Below are positions 27,798 through 37,888 of a stretch of DNA of 64,000 nt, in pieces. Within the stretch, counting starts at the first letter, position 1; the number at the start of each line of letters is the position of its first letter. The notes beneath the pieces are model-generated. The model was not told the DNA's origin. It did not search any database and was given only the letters and a program-made list of their open reading frames with translations. The DNA comes from Gammaproteobacteria bacterium HGW-Gammaproteobacteria-13 (GTDB taxonomy: Bacteria; Pseudomonadota; Gammaproteobacteria; Pseudomonadales; Pseudomonadaceae), in the NCBI GenBank assembly GCA_002840155.1, contig PGZH01000004.1, positions 310,001-374,000 of the forward strand. The letters are read 5' to 3'. The translations under genes and the position numbers were made by a program.

Positions 27798-27900
27798 TGT
27801 GGCGTCCCTGAAGAGTGGCAAGTACTGGCCTGCCTATCGCCTCAGGGTAGAGGCTGGCTCCGCCAGGCGGAACCCCCTCTGCGTGACGCTGTACGAAAAG

Positions 27901-27923
27901 GTCGCGAGTGGATAATTCGCGAC
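27901..27923 (-). terminator. Probable terminator after dnaQ
   Basis: GTCGCGA (27901-27907) and TCGCGAC (27917-27923) form a 7-bp stem with a 9-nt loop; on the minus strand it is followed by CTTTTC. Five bases after the dnaQ stop. Confidence 0.55.
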
Positions 27924-27927
27924 GTTC

Positions 27928-28671
27928 CTACACCTCAGCCTTGGGCTGCTCCATCTGCACCCAGAGCGGCGGCGCGCCAGCGGATTTTTCGATGATCGCC
28001 AAACGCGCGGCATGCTCAGCCAGCTCTGCAGCGCTGGCCTGGATCACCCGCGTACGTGCGCGCTCGGCGGGCAGACGGCGGATTGCACTGGGCTGCTGAC
28101 GGCCATTGCTGTCGCCTTCCGAGCCATCGCCGGCCAGGGACAGATTGGTCTGCCCGCCGGTCATAGTCAGGTAGACGTCGGCGAGAATCTCGGCGTCGAG
28201 CAAGGCACCGTGCAGGTCACGACCGGAGTTGTCGACGCCATAGCGTTTGCACAGGGCATCGAGGTTGTTGCGCTGCCCTGGGTGACGCTCGCGGGCCATC
28301 ATCAGGGTGTCGAGAATCGAGCAGTGCTCGCTGATATCGGCGCGGTCGTCCTGCTTGATCAGGGCAAATTCGTTGTTGATAAAGCCAACGTCGAACGCTG
28401 CGTTGTGGATGATCAGCTGCGCGCCCTTGATGAATTCGAAGAACTCATCGGCGACTTCCTTAAAGCGCGGCTTGTCTTTAACAAAGTCGTTGGTGATGCC
28501 GTGAACGGCGATGGCGCCTTCGTCGATCTCGCGATCAGGCTGCAGGTACACATGGAAATGCCGCCCGGTCAGGCGCCTGCCGATCAGTTCGACACAACCA
28601 ATTTCGATGATCCGATGGCCATCGGCCACCGGCATACCGGTTGTTTCGGTATCGAGTACGACGCTACGCAT
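27928..28671 (-). CDS. dnaQ: DNA polymerase III epsilon subunit (3'-5' proofreading exonuclease)
   Basis: 247-aa DEDDh exonuclease giving proofreading to the replicative polymerase. Exo I is DTETTGM (residues about 7-13), Exo [15 protein letters not shown] (about 98), Exo [18 protein letters not shown] (about 158) with the catalytic His and Asp. The C-terminal tail beyond about 185 is the polymerase-alpha binding segment. The start overlaps rnhA by 8 bp, the classic rnhA-dnaQ association, here co-directional rather than divergent as in E. coli. Confidence 0.95.
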   Translation of the reverse strand: MRSVVLDTETTGMPVADGHRIIEIGCVELIGRRLTGRHFHVYLQPDREIDEGAIAVHGITNDFVKDKPRFKEVADEFFEFIKGAQLIIHNAAFDVGFINNEFALIKQDDRADISEHCSILDTLMMARERHPGQRNNLDALCKRYGVDNSGRDLHGALLDAEILADVYLTMTGGQTNLSLAGDGSEGDSNGRQQPSAIRRLPAERARTRVIQASAAELAEHAARLAIIEKSAGAPPLWVQMEQPKAEV

Positions 28672-29116
28672 GCTTCTTTGCCCTCACTTCATCAACACCG
28701 CGGTTGGCCAGTTGATCGGCCTTCTCGTTACCCGGATGGCCGGTATGACCGCGCACCCACTGCCAGGTAACGTTATGCCGATTGACCTGTTCGTCCAGCG
28801 CCTGCCAAAGGTCGGCGTTTTTCACGGGCTCCTTGGCGGCGGTCTTCCAGCCACGCTTCTTCCAGTTCGGCATCCACTCCTGGATGCCTTTCATCACATA
28901 CTGCGAGTCGGTCACCAGGCGTACCGAGCAAGGCCGAGTCAGCGCAATCAAGGCACAAATCGCCGCCATCAGCTCCATGCGGTTATTGGTGGTGTTGGGC
29001 TCACCACCCCACAGCTCCTTCTCCACACCTTTGCAAACCAACAACGCGCCCCAGCCACCAACGCCAGGATTACCCTTGCAGGCGCCGTCGGTGTAGATCT
29101 CGACCTGTTCACTCAT
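28664..29116 (-). CDS. rnhA: Ribonuclease HI
   Basis: 150-aa type I RNase H that degrades RNA in RNA-DNA hybrids. All four carboxylates are visible: Asp in [11 protein letters not shown] (about residue 10), Glu in NRMELMAAI (about 48), Asp in [10 protein letters not shown] (about 70) and Asp in NEKADQLA (about 134), plus the basic handle [16 protein letters not shown]. It sits between the methyltransferase gene (50 bp upstream) and dnaQ (8-bp overlap), all on one strand. Confidence 0.95.
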   Translation of the reverse strand: MSEQVEIYTDGACKGNPGVGGWGALLVCKGVEKELWGGEPNTTNNRMELMAAICALIALTRPCSVRLVTDSQYVMKGIQEWMPNWKKRGWKTAAKEPVKNADLWQALDEQVNRHNVTWQWVRGHTGHPGNEKADQLANRGVDEVRAKKHA

Positions 29117-29166
29117 GTATCTGCAATCTCTCGCTCAATTAATCTGGCCGGTTGTGTTTCCGCCAG

Positions 29167-29928
29167 CTACTTCTCAGGTGTTTCGCGGCGGCTGACCTTG
29201 GCCACGGGCATCGGCAGCAGCTTGCCCACCGGTTGCCGGCTGGGTTGGCGCAACGGCCGCAGCCCCACCACCAGCTTGCGGGCTACCAGCACGTAAAAAC
29301 CGCCACCGGGTGGTTGCCAGGCCGCGCCCAACCGCTCCAGCCCAGCCAGCCGCGCCTGCCAGGCCGGCGCAGAAAGCGGCGGACGATAGCACCCGAAGCG
29401 GCGTTTCTCCAGCGCGAAGCCCAGCAGGTGCAACCAGTCACTGACCCGGCTGGGCGCAATACAGCGGGCCTGGCGCAGCGCGTCGCGGGTAAACAGATGG
29501 CGCATGCCCCAGCTACTCATCGGATTGATCCCGACGATCAACAGATGACCGCCCGGGCGCACGCTGCGCGCCGCCTCACGCAGCAGACCATGGGGCGACA
29601 GGCTGAAATCCAGGCCATGCTGCAACACCACCACATCGGCGGCGTGTTCGGTCAACGGCCAGGACTGCTCCTCACAGACGATCTCCACTCCCTTGAACGG
29701 CGCCCCCAGGCGCACACTGCGCTGAATTTGCTGAGCATTCGGCGGCGTGTCGGCGGCTGGACCGTAATGCACTAAATAGCCACCAAAGAAACGCGCCAAC
29801 TCTTCCTCCAGCAATTGCCGCTCCTGTTCCAGCAGCAACTGCCCGAGCGGGCCGCTCAGCCAGCTACGCGCTGTGGCGATAAGGTCGAGCCATTCACTGT
29901 CTGCGAGGGCAAAAGGGTGATCGGACAT
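29167..29928 (-). CDS. Class I SAM-dependent methyltransferase
   Basis: 253-aa methyltransferase-like protein. The C-terminal half of the Rossmann core is clear: ADVVVLQHGLDF (motif near residue 100), then LREAARSVRPGGHLLIVGIN (motif III region). The glycine-rich motif I is weak (AGAPF/GVEIV region), as in the homologue found in this position in other Pseudomonas. It heads the run methyltransferase - rnhA - dnaQ and is divergent from gloB. Target (RNA, protein or small molecule) unknown. Confidence 0.78.
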   Translation of the reverse strand: MSDHPFALADSEWLDLIATARSWLSGPLGQLLLEQERQLLEEELARFFGGYLVHYGPAADTPPNAQQIQRSVRLGAPFKGVEIVCEEQSWPLTEHAADVVVLQHGLDFSLSPHGLLREAARSVRPGGHLLIVGINPMSSWGMRHLFTRDALRQARCIAPSRVSDWLHLLGFALEKRRFGCYRPPLSAPAWQARLAGLERLGAAWQPPGGGFYVLVARKLVVGLRPLRQPSRQPVGKLLPMPVAKVSRRETPEK

Positions 29929-29969
29929 AAGGGGCTACTCCCGTATTATTCACGACCGAGCGGGGGCTT

Positions 29970-30100
29970 AGAACCTACTCACGATCTCGCGAGCTAGAGC
30001 CATGCAAGGCAAAAACAGGCGAGGAAGCGGAGTGTACTTTTGTACATGAGCATTCCGAGCCTGTTTTTAACGCAGCAGGGCCGACGCGCAGCAGATCGTG
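29970..30100 (+). repeat. Dispersed palindromic element, copy C (upstream of gloB)
   Basis: Left end AGAACCTACTCACGATCT (29970-29987); the right end AGATCGTG (30093-30100) pairs with CACGATCT, but the outermost bases on the right have diverged. Core: AAAAACAGGC / GCCTGTTTTT, GGAA / TTCC, TGTAC / GTACA, TTTT loop, GCGGAG / TGAGCA internal loop. Lies between divergent methyltransferase and gloB genes, 65 bp before the gloB start. Confidence 0.85.
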
Positions 30101-30165
30101 CTGCATAGCCAGCACCGCCATTGCGTCCTAAGATGCACCTTTGTGCCCTGCTTAGCGACCCACTG

Positions 30166-30939
30166 ATGATTAAAATCGACGCCCTGCCTGCATTCTCCGA
30201 CAACTATATATGGCTGCTGCAAGACGCCGAACAGCGCCGCTGCGCAGTTGTCGACCCGGGTGATGCCGCGCCGGTCGAGGCCTGGCTGGCGGCCAACCCC
30301 GGCTGGCAGCTGAGCGATATCTTGATCACCCACCATCATTTCGATCATGTCGGCGGTATTGAGCGGCTAAAGGCAGCCACCGGTGCTCGGGTATTGGGCC
30401 CGGCCAGCGAAAAGATCCCGGGCCGGGATCTGGCGCTGCGCGACGGCGACCAGGCCGACGTGCTGGGCCAGCGTTTCGATATCTATGAAGTGCCCGGACA
30501 TACCCTGGGGCATATCGCCTATTTCCAGCCCGAGCAGCACTGGCTGTTCTGTGGCGATACGCTGTTTTCTGGCGGTTGTGGTCGCCTGTTCGAAGGCAGC
30601 CCCGAGCAGATGCACAACTCGCTCAGCCGCCTGGCCGCCCTCCCCGAACAGACTCAGGTGTTCTGCACCCATGAATACACCCTGAGCAACCTGCGCTTTG
30701 CCGCAGCCGTTGAGCCGGATAACGCGGAAATCCAACAACGCTTGGCGCAGGTCAGCCAATGGCGCGAAGCCGGACAAATCAGCCTGCCGTCATCGATTGG
30801 CTTGGAGCGCGCTACCAATCCTTTTCTACGCAGCGCACAACCGTCGGTCGGCGCCCGCATCAGCGAGCGCGAAGGGCCTGCAAGCCGCTCGCCAGCGCAG
30901 GTGTTCGCCGCGTTACGCGCCTGGAAGGACCATTTCTAA
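30166..30939 (+). CDS. gloB: Hydroxyacylglutathione hydrolase (glyoxalase II)
   Basis: 257-aa metallo-beta-lactamase-fold enzyme that hydrolyses S-lactoylglutathione, the second step of methylglyoxal detoxification. Binuclear metal motif [10 protein letters not shown] (about residue 53), [10 protein letters not shown] (about 112), [15 protein letters not shown] (about 130) and [12 protein letters not shown] (about 168) are complete. ATG 30166 ([16 protein letters not shown]) is the conserved start; an upstream in-frame TTG at 30121 is not needed. Copy C of the palindromic element lies in the leader. Confidence 0.95.
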   Translation: MIKIDALPAFSDNYIWLLQDAEQRRCAVVDPGDAAPVEAWLAANPGWQLSDILITHHHFDHVGGIERLKAATGARVLGPASEKIPGRDLALRDGDQADVLGQRFDIYEVPGHTLGHIAYFQPEQHWLFCGDTLFSGGCGRLFEGSPEQMHNSLSRLAALPEQTQVFCTHEYTLSNLRFAAAVEPDNAEIQQRLAQVSQWREAGQISLPSSIGLERATNPFLRSAQPSVGARISEREGPASRSPAQVFAALRAWKDHF

Positions 30940-31037
30940 ACCTCGACAACCACACAAAAGACTGGTTAAAACTTGACCAAGGGCAGGCTGGTTCCTAGAA
31001 TCGCCCGACCTTTTCGCCGGGAAGTACACCGCCACCA

Positions 31038-32615
31038 ATGCCCCTATCACCACGCAAGACCTTGAATTTAAAGGCATTGGCACAAAGCGCTCAGACGCTT
31101 GTGGTGATCATGTGCGTAACCCTGGCCGGTTGCCAGACCAGCAACCAATACCGCCCTGACAGCGGCCGCGACACCGACCGCGCGGTCGGTCTTGAGCAAG
31201 AGCCGGAATGGCTCAACAGCAGCGTGGCGCCAGCCCCCGAAGAACCCAAAGACATCTGGGAACGGGTACGCAACGGCTACCAGTTGCAGGACACCATCAC
31301 CCTCAACCCGCGCATCGAGCAACAACGTCTGTGGTTCGTCAGTAACCCCTCGTTTATCGAGAAAGCCGGCGAGCGCAGCAGCCCCTATATCCACTTTATC
31401 GTTGAGCGCCTGGAACAGCGCAATATGCCGATGGAGCTGGCGCTGCTGCCGATGATCGAAAGCTCGTACAACCCGCTGGCCTACTCCCATGCCCATGCTG
31501 TCGGGCTGTGGCAGTTCATCCCGTCCACGGGGCGCAACTTCAACCTGCGCCAGACCAACTGGTACGACGGCCGCCGCGATGTGATGGCCTCAACCGATGC
31601 GGCGATCAGCTACCTGACGCGCCTCAAGGAAATGTTCAACGGCGACTGGTTGCTGGCCCTGGCGGCCTATAACGCTGGTGAAGGCCGCGTCAGCCGGGCG
31701 ATTGAGCGCAACCAGAAGCTCGGCCTGCCAACCGATTACTGGAACCTCTCGCTGCCGGTGGAAACCCAGAATTACGTGCCCAAGCTGCTGGCCCTCTCGC
31801 AAGTGGTAATGACGCCGCAAGCCTATGGCGTCAGCCTCGCGCCGATTGCCAACGAACCGTATTTCGAGAAAGTTGCATTCACCCAGCGCATGGACCTTTC
31901 GCGCGTCGCCGCCATGGCCGACCTGGATGAAGACGAGCTGTACCTGCTCAACCCTGCGTTCAAGAAAGGCATAACCCTGGATGGCCCGCAGCACCTGCTG
32001 GTGCCAACCGACAAGGCCGAACTGCTGACCGCCAACCTGTCGCTGATGAAACCGCAGGAGCGGGTCGACTGGCAGCAGTACCGGGTGCGCTCAGGCGACA
32101 GCCTGCACAGCATCGCCAACCGCCATCAGCTGACGGTGAACACTCTCAAGGACATCAACAAGCTCTCCGGCAACAACCTGCGTATCGGCCAGATGCTCAG
32201 TATTCCCGCGCAGCCCGGTGTGCCGGCGCGCGAGCCCATGTTCCAGCGTAGCGTCGCACACAGCGCGCCAAGCCGTACCTACCGGGTGAAAAGCGGCGAC
32301 AACCTCTGGCTGATCGCCAAGAACCACAATGTTGCCGTCAAGGATGTGCAGCGCTGGAACAAGCTGTCCGGCAACAGCCTGCGGGTCGGCCAGGTGCTCA
32401 CCTTGCAAGCCAGTGCACCCAGCCGTGGTGCGAGCGGTAGCAGTGGCGGTGCCCCCCGGCAGAGTGCGACTTATTACAAGGTGCGCCAGGGCGACTCGCT
32501 GTATCTGATCGCCAAGCGTTTCAAGGTGCCAATGAAAAGCCTGCAAAGCTGGAATCCGAAAGCCGGCAAAGCGCTCAAGCCAGGGCAGACCCTGACCCTG
32601 TACAGCCTCAACTGA
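31038..32615 (+). CDS. mltD: Membrane-bound lytic transglycosylase D with three LysM repeats
   Basis: 525-aa lipoprotein that cleaves peptidoglycan glycan strands. Lipobox TLAGC puts the acylated cysteine at residue 32. The SLT catalytic domain carries LLPMIESSYNPLAYS with the catalytic glutamate (about 138) and AAYNAGEGRV (about 215). Three C-terminal LysM modules (about 345-390, 411-455, 478-522) each contain a YxVRxGDSLxxIA-like core and bind peptidoglycan. E. coli MltD has two LysM, so this is the longer Pseudomonas form. Its stop is immediately followed by the convergent stop of the HDOD gene. Confidence 0.94.
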   Translation: MPLSPRKTLNLKALAQSAQTLVVIMCVTLAGCQTSNQYRPDSGRDTDRAVGLEQEPEWLNSSVAPAPEEPKDIWERVRNGYQLQDTITLNPRIEQQRLWFVSNPSFIEKAGERSSPYIHFIVERLEQRNMPMELALLPMIESSYNPLAYSHAHAVGLWQFIPSTGRNFNLRQTNWYDGRRDVMASTDAAISYLTRLKEMFNGDWLLALAAYNAGEGRVSRAIERNQKLGLPTDYWNLSLPVETQNYVPKLLALSQVVMTPQAYGVSLAPIANEPYFEKVAFTQRMDLSRVAAMADLDEDELYLLNPAFKKGITLDGPQHLLVPTDKAELLTANLSLMKPQERVDWQQYRVRSGDSLHSIANRHQLTVNTLKDINKLSGNNLRIGQMLSIPAQPGVPAREPMFQRSVAHSAPSRTYRVKSGDNLWLIAKNHNVAVKDVQRWNKLSGNSLRVGQVLTLQASAPSRGASGSSGGAPRQSATYYKVRQGDSLYLIAKRFKVPMKSLQSWNPKAGKALKPGQTLTLYSLN

Positions 32616-34061
32616 TCAGGCCTTCTTGCTCATCGCCTCCAAGCAGCGCCCGGTCAACTGGGTAAAACGTTGAAAGGCGACAAACTGCTCATGCTTCAAC
32701 GCCCGCCCAGACACCCGACTGTCGGCATACAGCAGGCCAATTTCGCGGGTGCCGGCCAATAGCGGCGCAATAAAGAACATGCCCTGCCCCAGGCGCTGGC
32801 GAATCGGCTGGGTGACCAACTCATTAAGGTTGTAACTGGCGGGCACGCCCATCCAGAGCGCTTCTTTATTACGCAGCGCATAACTGAAAATATGCGGCTG
32901 CTCTTGCTGCGCCACGGGCAAGACGAAGTCATGGTTCCAGCCCTCAGTGCCTTCACCAATCACCCGTTTGGCACGGAAACAGCTCTGCCCGTCGGCCAGC
33001 ACCACCAGCATGATGCGCTCCAACCCTGCGCCCTGATGCAGGCCCTTGAACAGCGTATCGAGCACCAGACCGAGATCGGCACGGCGCGAAACCATCAGGC
33101 CGAGGTCCTGCAAAGCCTGCTGCAATATCAGTAGATTGGGCTGTAACAGGCGCGCCTTGCGCTGCTCCTGCTGCAGACGGATCTGTTCCGGGTCGGTATT
33201 GGGGATCAGTTTGCACAGCTGGCTGGCGCCGAAGGTCGCCGCCATCTTCACGGTTTCCTCGGCGCTGGCCAGCACCTGTTGCATGGCCTCTTGCGCAGTC
33301 ACCCCGATAAAGCTGGCCAGCTGGCCAACCAGCGCCTCCATGGCCGGGGTATCCCAGCCATCCAGCGCGGCCTGACTGATCTTCGCCCCTAGGGTCACGG
33401 CTTTGACGGCCGGGTCATTCTGGCTGGTCGACTGATGCGCCAGGCTGACGGTGTCGCCCAGGTTCCAGCTTTTCACCAGCGCCAAACTCAGTTGGCGAAA
33501 ACTGGTGCCCAGCAGCTGCATGACCACCTCATCCTCATCGACACCCGGCTGAGCCAGGGCGCTGGCCAGATCATCCGCCGCATCGCCGGCGCAGCCCCAG
33601 AACGCCAGCTCACCGACGTTATGTAACAAGGCGGCGATAAACACTTCCTCATCATTTTTCGTCAGCACATAGCCGGCGATATTGCGCGCCTGCACGGCGG
33701 CATGAAACGAGCGTGCCAACAGTTCGGCAAGCTGATCGCGGGAGCTGCGTGCCAGCAGGCCGTCGATCAGGCTGACCGACAGGCCGATCTGCCGTACGTT
33801 GTCGAAGCCAATCAGCACGATTGCTCGGGAAATAGTGCGAATAGGCTCCTGCGAGGGGTTGTAGTAGACACTATTGCCGATACGCAGCACCTTGGTGGTC
33901 AAGGCCGCATCGCGTAGCAGTACATCTGCCAATTGCTGCACAGAAGACTTGTCACCCTGAGTAAGACGGTGCAGATCCTGCACCACCGCGGCCAGGGCGG
34001 GTAATTCGGCTTGGTTGAAGCGATCGATCCATGACTGCAAACCATGGCAGGCTGTTACCAA
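32616..34061 (-). CDS. HDOD-domain signalling protein with C-terminal GAF-like region
   Basis: 481-aa cytosolic protein. Residues about 10-210 are an HDOD domain (LPALAAVVQDLHRLTQ, LTTKVLRIGNSVYYN, AIVLIGFDNVRQIGLSVSL, ALLHNVGELAFW). HDOD proteins lack phosphodiesterase activity in most cases and act as signalling scaffolds. Residues about 300-475 look like a GAF domain (LDTLFKGLHQGAGLERIMLVVL, FFIAPLLAGTREIGLLYADS). The gene is convergent with mltD; the two stop codons are adjacent with no spacer. Function unknown; a regulatory input from a small ligand is plausible. Confidence 0.85.
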   Translation of the reverse strand: MVTACHGLQSWIDRFNQAELPALAAVVQDLHRLTQGDKSSVQQLADVLLRDAALTTKVLRIGNSVYYNPSQEPIRTISRAIVLIGFDNVRQIGLSVSLIDGLLARSSRDQLAELLARSFHAAVQARNIAGYVLTKNDEEVFIAALLHNVGELAFWGCAGDAADDLASALAQPGVDEDEVVMQLLGTSFRQLSLALVKSWNLGDTVSLAHQSTSQNDPAVKAVTLGAKISQAALDGWDTPAMEALVGQLASFIGVTAQEAMQQVLASAEETVKMAATFGASQLCKLIPNTDPEQIRLQQEQRKARLLQPNLLILQQALQDLGLMVSRRADLGLVLDTLFKGLHQGAGLERIMLVVLADGQSCFRAKRVIGEGTEGWNHDFVLPVAQQEQPHIFSYALRNKEALWMGVPASYNLNELVTQPIRQRLGQGMFFIAPLLAGTREIGLLYADSRVSGRALKHEQFVAFQRFTQLTGRCLEAMSKKA

Positions 34062-34156
34062 AATGATGCCCTCGCAGTGGATAGCTTGAGTGTAGTCAAA
34101 GTGCCGCTATTGCTTGGCCGCGAGCCTACCCTTTTTCCAGCCGATACAAGCTGTTA

Positions 34157-36037
34157 ATGTGCCTGACCAGCAGCCCACAAGACGCCACGGATCGGATATT
34201 TCACTTGATACGTCCCCTCCTCTCGTTACTTCTCTGCATGGCCATCAGTTCATCTGCCTGGGCCACTCTGTATAAAAGCCACGGTTACGCCCAGTTTGGC
34301 GAGCTGAAGTATCCCGCCAGCTTTACCCATTTCGCCTGGGTCAACCCAGAAGCCCCCAAGGGCGGCACACTGCGGATGATGGCTAACGGCACATTCGACA
34401 CGCTCAACCCCTACACCCTCAAGGGCAGCAGCCCGATCAGCACGGCCAACTTCCTGCAGTACGGGGTCAACGAGCTGAATGCGCCGCTGATGGTCGGCAC
34501 CGGCGCCTATGACCCTTCCGGTGATGAGCCGGCTTCCAGCTACGGCCTTATCGCCGAGTCGGTGGAATACAGCGATGATCGCAGCTGGGTGGTGTTCAAC
34601 CTGCGCCCTGAAGCGCGCTTTCATGACGGCAAACCGATCACCGCCTATGACGTAGCCTTCTCTTACCGCCTGCTGCTCAAGGAGGGTCACCCGCAGTACC
34701 GCACCAACTTGCAGGAAGTAAAACGGGTCGACATCCTCAATCGCCACAGCATCCGCTTTGTGCTCAAGCGTGCCGGCAATTCCCTGCTGATCCTGCGTTT
34801 GGGCGAATTGCCGGTGCTGCCGCAGCACTACTGGAAAGACCGCGACTTCAAGGCCACCACCTATGAACCGCCGCTGGGCAGCGGGCCCTACCGGATTACC
34901 CAAGTCAGCCCCGGGCGCAGCCTGAGGTTTGAACGGGTCAAGGACTGGTGGGGCGCCAAGCTGCCGGTCAATCGCGGCAAATACAATTTCGACCGGGTCG
35001 ATGTGGAGTTCTACCGCGACAGCCATGTGGCCTTCGAGGCATTCAAGGCCGGCGAATTCGACGTCTATATCGAACAGCAGGCGAAGAACTGGGCCAACGG
35101 CTATCGCTTCCCGGCATTGAGTCGGGGCGAAGTGATCCGCGCCGAGATCCCCCACCAGATCCCGACCCAAACCCAGGCGCTGTTTATGAACACCCGCCGC
35201 GCGGTATTTGCCGACCGCCAGGTGCGCGAAGCCCTGGGCCTGATGTTCGATTTCGAATGGGCCAACCGCGCGCTGTTCAACAGCTCCTACACCCGCGCCC
35301 AGAGCTACTACCCCAACAGCGAGTTTGCCGCCACTGGCAAACCGGAAGGCGCCGAGTGGCTGTTGCTCTCGCCCTACCGCAAACAGTTGCAGGCGCGCCT
35401 GTTCAGCGAGCCGTTCAGCATGCCGCAGACCGATGGCCGGGGCATCCCACGGGAAACCTTGCGCCGCGCCCTCGGTCTATTGGCCGAAGCCGGCTGGAAG
35501 CCCTCCGGCCAACGCCTGCTCAACAGTGACGGGCAACCGCTGCACTTCGAGATATTGCTGGTCAACCCAAACCTTGAACGTATTCTCCAGCCCTTTACCG
35601 AGAACCTCGCCAGCATTGGCATCCAGGCCAACCTGCGCACCGTCGACCGCGCGCAGTACAAGCAGCGCCTCGATCAATACGACTTCGACATGATTTTGCT
35701 GACCCTGCCGCAAACCCTCAGCCCCGGCCTGGAACAGTCGCTGTATTTCCATTCCTCCCAGGCCAAGATCAAAGGCGGCAGGAATTACGCCGGCGTTACC
35801 CACCCGGTCGTCGACGCTATGATCGAAAAACTGCTGTCGGCACAAAGCCGTGACGAGCAGGTCGCTGCCACCCGTGCCCTTGACCGGGTACTGTTGTGGC
35901 AGCACTACAGCATTCCAAACTGGTATATCGATTACCACCGCCTGGCTTACCGCAACCGATTTGCCTTCGTCACCACGCCGCCCTACACCCTGGGCCTGCG
36001 TACCTGGTGGCTGAAATCCATGGAGAACGCTGAATGA
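34157..36037 (+). CDS. nppA1: Peptide ABC transporter binding protein 1 (YejA/NppA1-like)
   Basis: 626-aa periplasmic family 5 solute-binding protein. Signal peptide with hydrophobic core LLSLLLCMAISSSAWA. The YPASFTHFAWVNPEAPKGGTL segment and [20 protein letters not shown] (about residue 152) mark the YejA subgroup, which takes up oligopeptides and microcin-C or peptidyl-nucleoside antibiotics. First gene of a five-gene operon; its stop overlaps the next start by 4 bp. In P. aeruginosa the same layout (NppA1A2BCD) is known for uptake of pacidamycin-type antibiotics (from memory). ATG 34157 gives a somewhat long n-region; a later start is possible. Confidence 0.88.
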   Translation: MCLTSSPQDATDRIFHLIRPLLSLLLCMAISSSAWATLYKSHGYAQFGELKYPASFTHFAWVNPEAPKGGTLRMMANGTFDTLNPYTLKGSSPISTANFLQYGVNELNAPLMVGTGAYDPSGDEPASSYGLIAESVEYSDDRSWVVFNLRPEARFHDGKPITAYDVAFSYRLLLKEGHPQYRTNLQEVKRVDILNRHSIRFVLKRAGNSLLILRLGELPVLPQHYWKDRDFKATTYEPPLGSGPYRITQVSPGRSLRFERVKDWWGAKLPVNRGKYNFDRVDVEFYRDSHVAFEAFKAGEFDVYIEQQAKNWANGYRFPALSRGEVIRAEIPHQIPTQTQALFMNTRRAVFADRQVREALGLMFDFEWANRALFNSSYTRAQSYYPNSEFAATGKPEGAEWLLLSPYRKQLQARLFSEPFSMPQTDGRGIPRETLRRALGLLAEAGWKPSGQRLLNSDGQPLHFEILLVNPNLERILQPFTENLASIGIQANLRTVDRAQYKQRLDQYDFDMILLTLPQTLSPGLEQSLYFHSSQAKIKGGRNYAGVTHPVVDAMIEKLLSAQSRDEQVAATRALDRVLLWQHYSIPNWYIDYHRLAYRNRFAFVTTPPYTLGLRTWWLKSMENAE

Positions 36038-37887
36038 CCCATGCATTGCGCGCCCTGTTTATCCACGTCAGCAGCATTGCCCTGCTTGGCGTTGCCAGCC
36101 TGGCCCTAGCCGGCCCCAAGCACGCGCAAACCCTGTATGACGAGCCACCCAAGTACCCGGCCAATTTCAAGCACTTCGACTACGTAAACCCGGATGCGCC
36201 CAAAGGCGGCAGCTTGCGCCAAGCCGGCTTTGGAAGCTTTGACAGTCTCAACCCCTTTATCAACAAGGGTGTGCCTGCCAGCGACATTGGCATGATCTAC
36301 GACAGTCTGACCCTCCAGAGCCTGGATGAGCCCTTTACCGCGTACGGCCTGCTCGCCGAGAAGATCGAGAAGGCCCCGGACAATGCCTGGGTGCGCTTCT
36401 ACCTGCGCCCCGAAGCGCGCTTCCACGACGGTCAGCCAGTCACAGCCGAAGACGTCAAATTCACCTTCGATACGCTGATGAGCAAAGGCGCACCGATGTA
36501 CCGCGGCTATTACGCCGACGTCGACAAGGTTGAAGTTGAAAGCACCCACCGCGTGCGCTTTATCTTCAAGCAGGCCGGCAATCGCGAACTGCCGCTGATT
36601 GTCGGCCAGTTGCCGGTACTGCCAAAACACTGGTGGGCTGAACGCGACTTCAGCAAAGGCAACCTGGAAGTCCCGCTGGGCAGCGGCCCCTACAAGGTGG
36701 CGAATGTGCAAGCCGGCCGTTCGATCCGCTATGAGCGGGTCAAGGACTGGTGGGGCAAGGACCTGCCGGTCAACCGCGGCTTCTACAACTTCGACACCCT
36801 GGAAATCGACTACTACCGCGACAACACCGTCGCCCTCGAAGCACTCAAGGCCGGGCAGTTCGACTACTGGCTGGAAATCAGCGCAAAGAACTGGGCCACC
36901 GCCTACAACAACACCGCCGTGGCCAACGGCCAGCTGATCAAGGAAGAGATTGCCAACCACAACCCCACCGGCATGCAGGGCTTTATCTTCAACACCCGCC
37001 GCCCGCTGTTCAACGACCGCCGCGTGCGTGAGGCTCTGGGCCTGCTGTTTGATTTCGAATGGGCCAATCGCCAGCTATTCAATGGCGCCTACACCCGCAC
37101 GCGCAGCTACTTCGACAACTCTGAACTGGCCTCTGTCGGCCTGCCCTCCGCCGACGAATTGAAACTGCTTGAGCCTTTGCGCGCACAGATTCCGCCCCAG
37201 GTATTTACCGACGAATACCAACCTTCGCTCACCGATGGCAGCGGCATCATCCGTGAGCAGCAGCGTCGCGCTTATCAGCTGCTGCAGGAAGCCGGCTGGC
37301 GCGTGGATGGCGACAAGATGCTCGACAGCACCGGCAAGCCGGTGAGCTTCGAGTTCCTCCTGGCACAGACCGAATTCGAACGCATCCTGCTGCCGTTCAA
37401 GCGCAACCTGGCTGATCTGGGCATTGATCTGGTGATCCGCCGCGTTGACGTATCCCAGTACATCAACCGCCTACGTTCGCGCGACTTTGATCTGATCGTC
37501 GGCGGTTTTGGCCAGTCCAACTCCCCCGGCAACGAGCAGCGCGAATACTGGCACTCCAGCAGCGCCGACAACCCCGGCAGCCGCAACTTTATCGGCCTGA
37601 AAGACCCTGCCGTCGACAGCCTGGTCGAAGGCCTGATCAATGCCGACTCGCGCCAGAGCCTGATCAGCCATACTCGCGCCCTCGACCGCGTGCTGCTCTG
37701 GGGCCACTACGTGGTGCCCAACTGGCATATCAAAACCTGGCGCGTGGCCTACTGGAACCGTTTCGAGCATCCCAAGGTCAGCCCGAAATACGACATAGGC
37801 CTGCACACCTGGTGGGCCCGGGGCAAATCACCAGAAGCAGCGGCTGACGAAGCGGCCGCCCAGCCCACCACAGACGTGGAGCAATAA
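36034..37887 (+). CDS. nppA2: Peptide ABC transporter binding protein 2 (YejA/NppA2-like)
   Basis: 617-aa second family 5 binding protein, clearly a paralogue of the preceding gene: signal sequence ([15 protein letters not shown]), [20 protein letters not shown], then [21 protein letters not shown], and [20 protein letters not shown] match the first protein segment by segment. Overlaps gene 1 by 4 bp (ATGA), so both are made together. The two probably offer different peptide specificities to one permease. The C-terminal tail ([18 protein letters not shown]) is acidic and low-complexity. Confidence 0.9.
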   Translation: MTHALRALFIHVSSIALLGVASLALAGPKHAQTLYDEPPKYPANFKHFDYVNPDAPKGGSLRQAGFGSFDSLNPFINKGVPASDIGMIYDSLTLQSLDEPFTAYGLLAEKIEKAPDNAWVRFYLRPEARFHDGQPVTAEDVKFTFDTLMSKGAPMYRGYYADVDKVEVESTHRVRFIFKQAGNRELPLIVGQLPVLPKHWWAERDFSKGNLEVPLGSGPYKVANVQAGRSIRYERVKDWWGKDLPVNRGFYNFDTLEIDYYRDNTVALEALKAGQFDYWLEISAKNWATAYNNTAVANGQLIKEEIANHNPTGMQGFIFNTRRPLFNDRRVREALGLLFDFEWANRQLFNGAYTRTRSYFDNSELASVGLPSADELKLLEPLRAQIPPQVFTDEYQPSLTDGSGIIREQQRRAYQLLQEAGWRVDGDKMLDSTGKPVSFEFLLAQTEFERILLPFKRNLADLGIDLVIRRVDVSQYINRLRSRDFDLIVGGFGQSNSPGNEQREYWHSSSADNPGSRNFIGLKDPAVDSLVEGLINADSRQSLISHTRALDRVLLWGHYVVPNWHIKTWRVAYWNRFEHPKVSPKYDIGLHTWWARGKSPEAAADEAAAQPTTDVEQ

Positions 37888-37888
37888 C

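Noticed and set aside
29994..30203. Small open frame inside copy C of the palindromic element (similar frame in copy A)
   Set aside because: Its similarity to other frames comes only from the repeat; no ribosome site and no conserved start.
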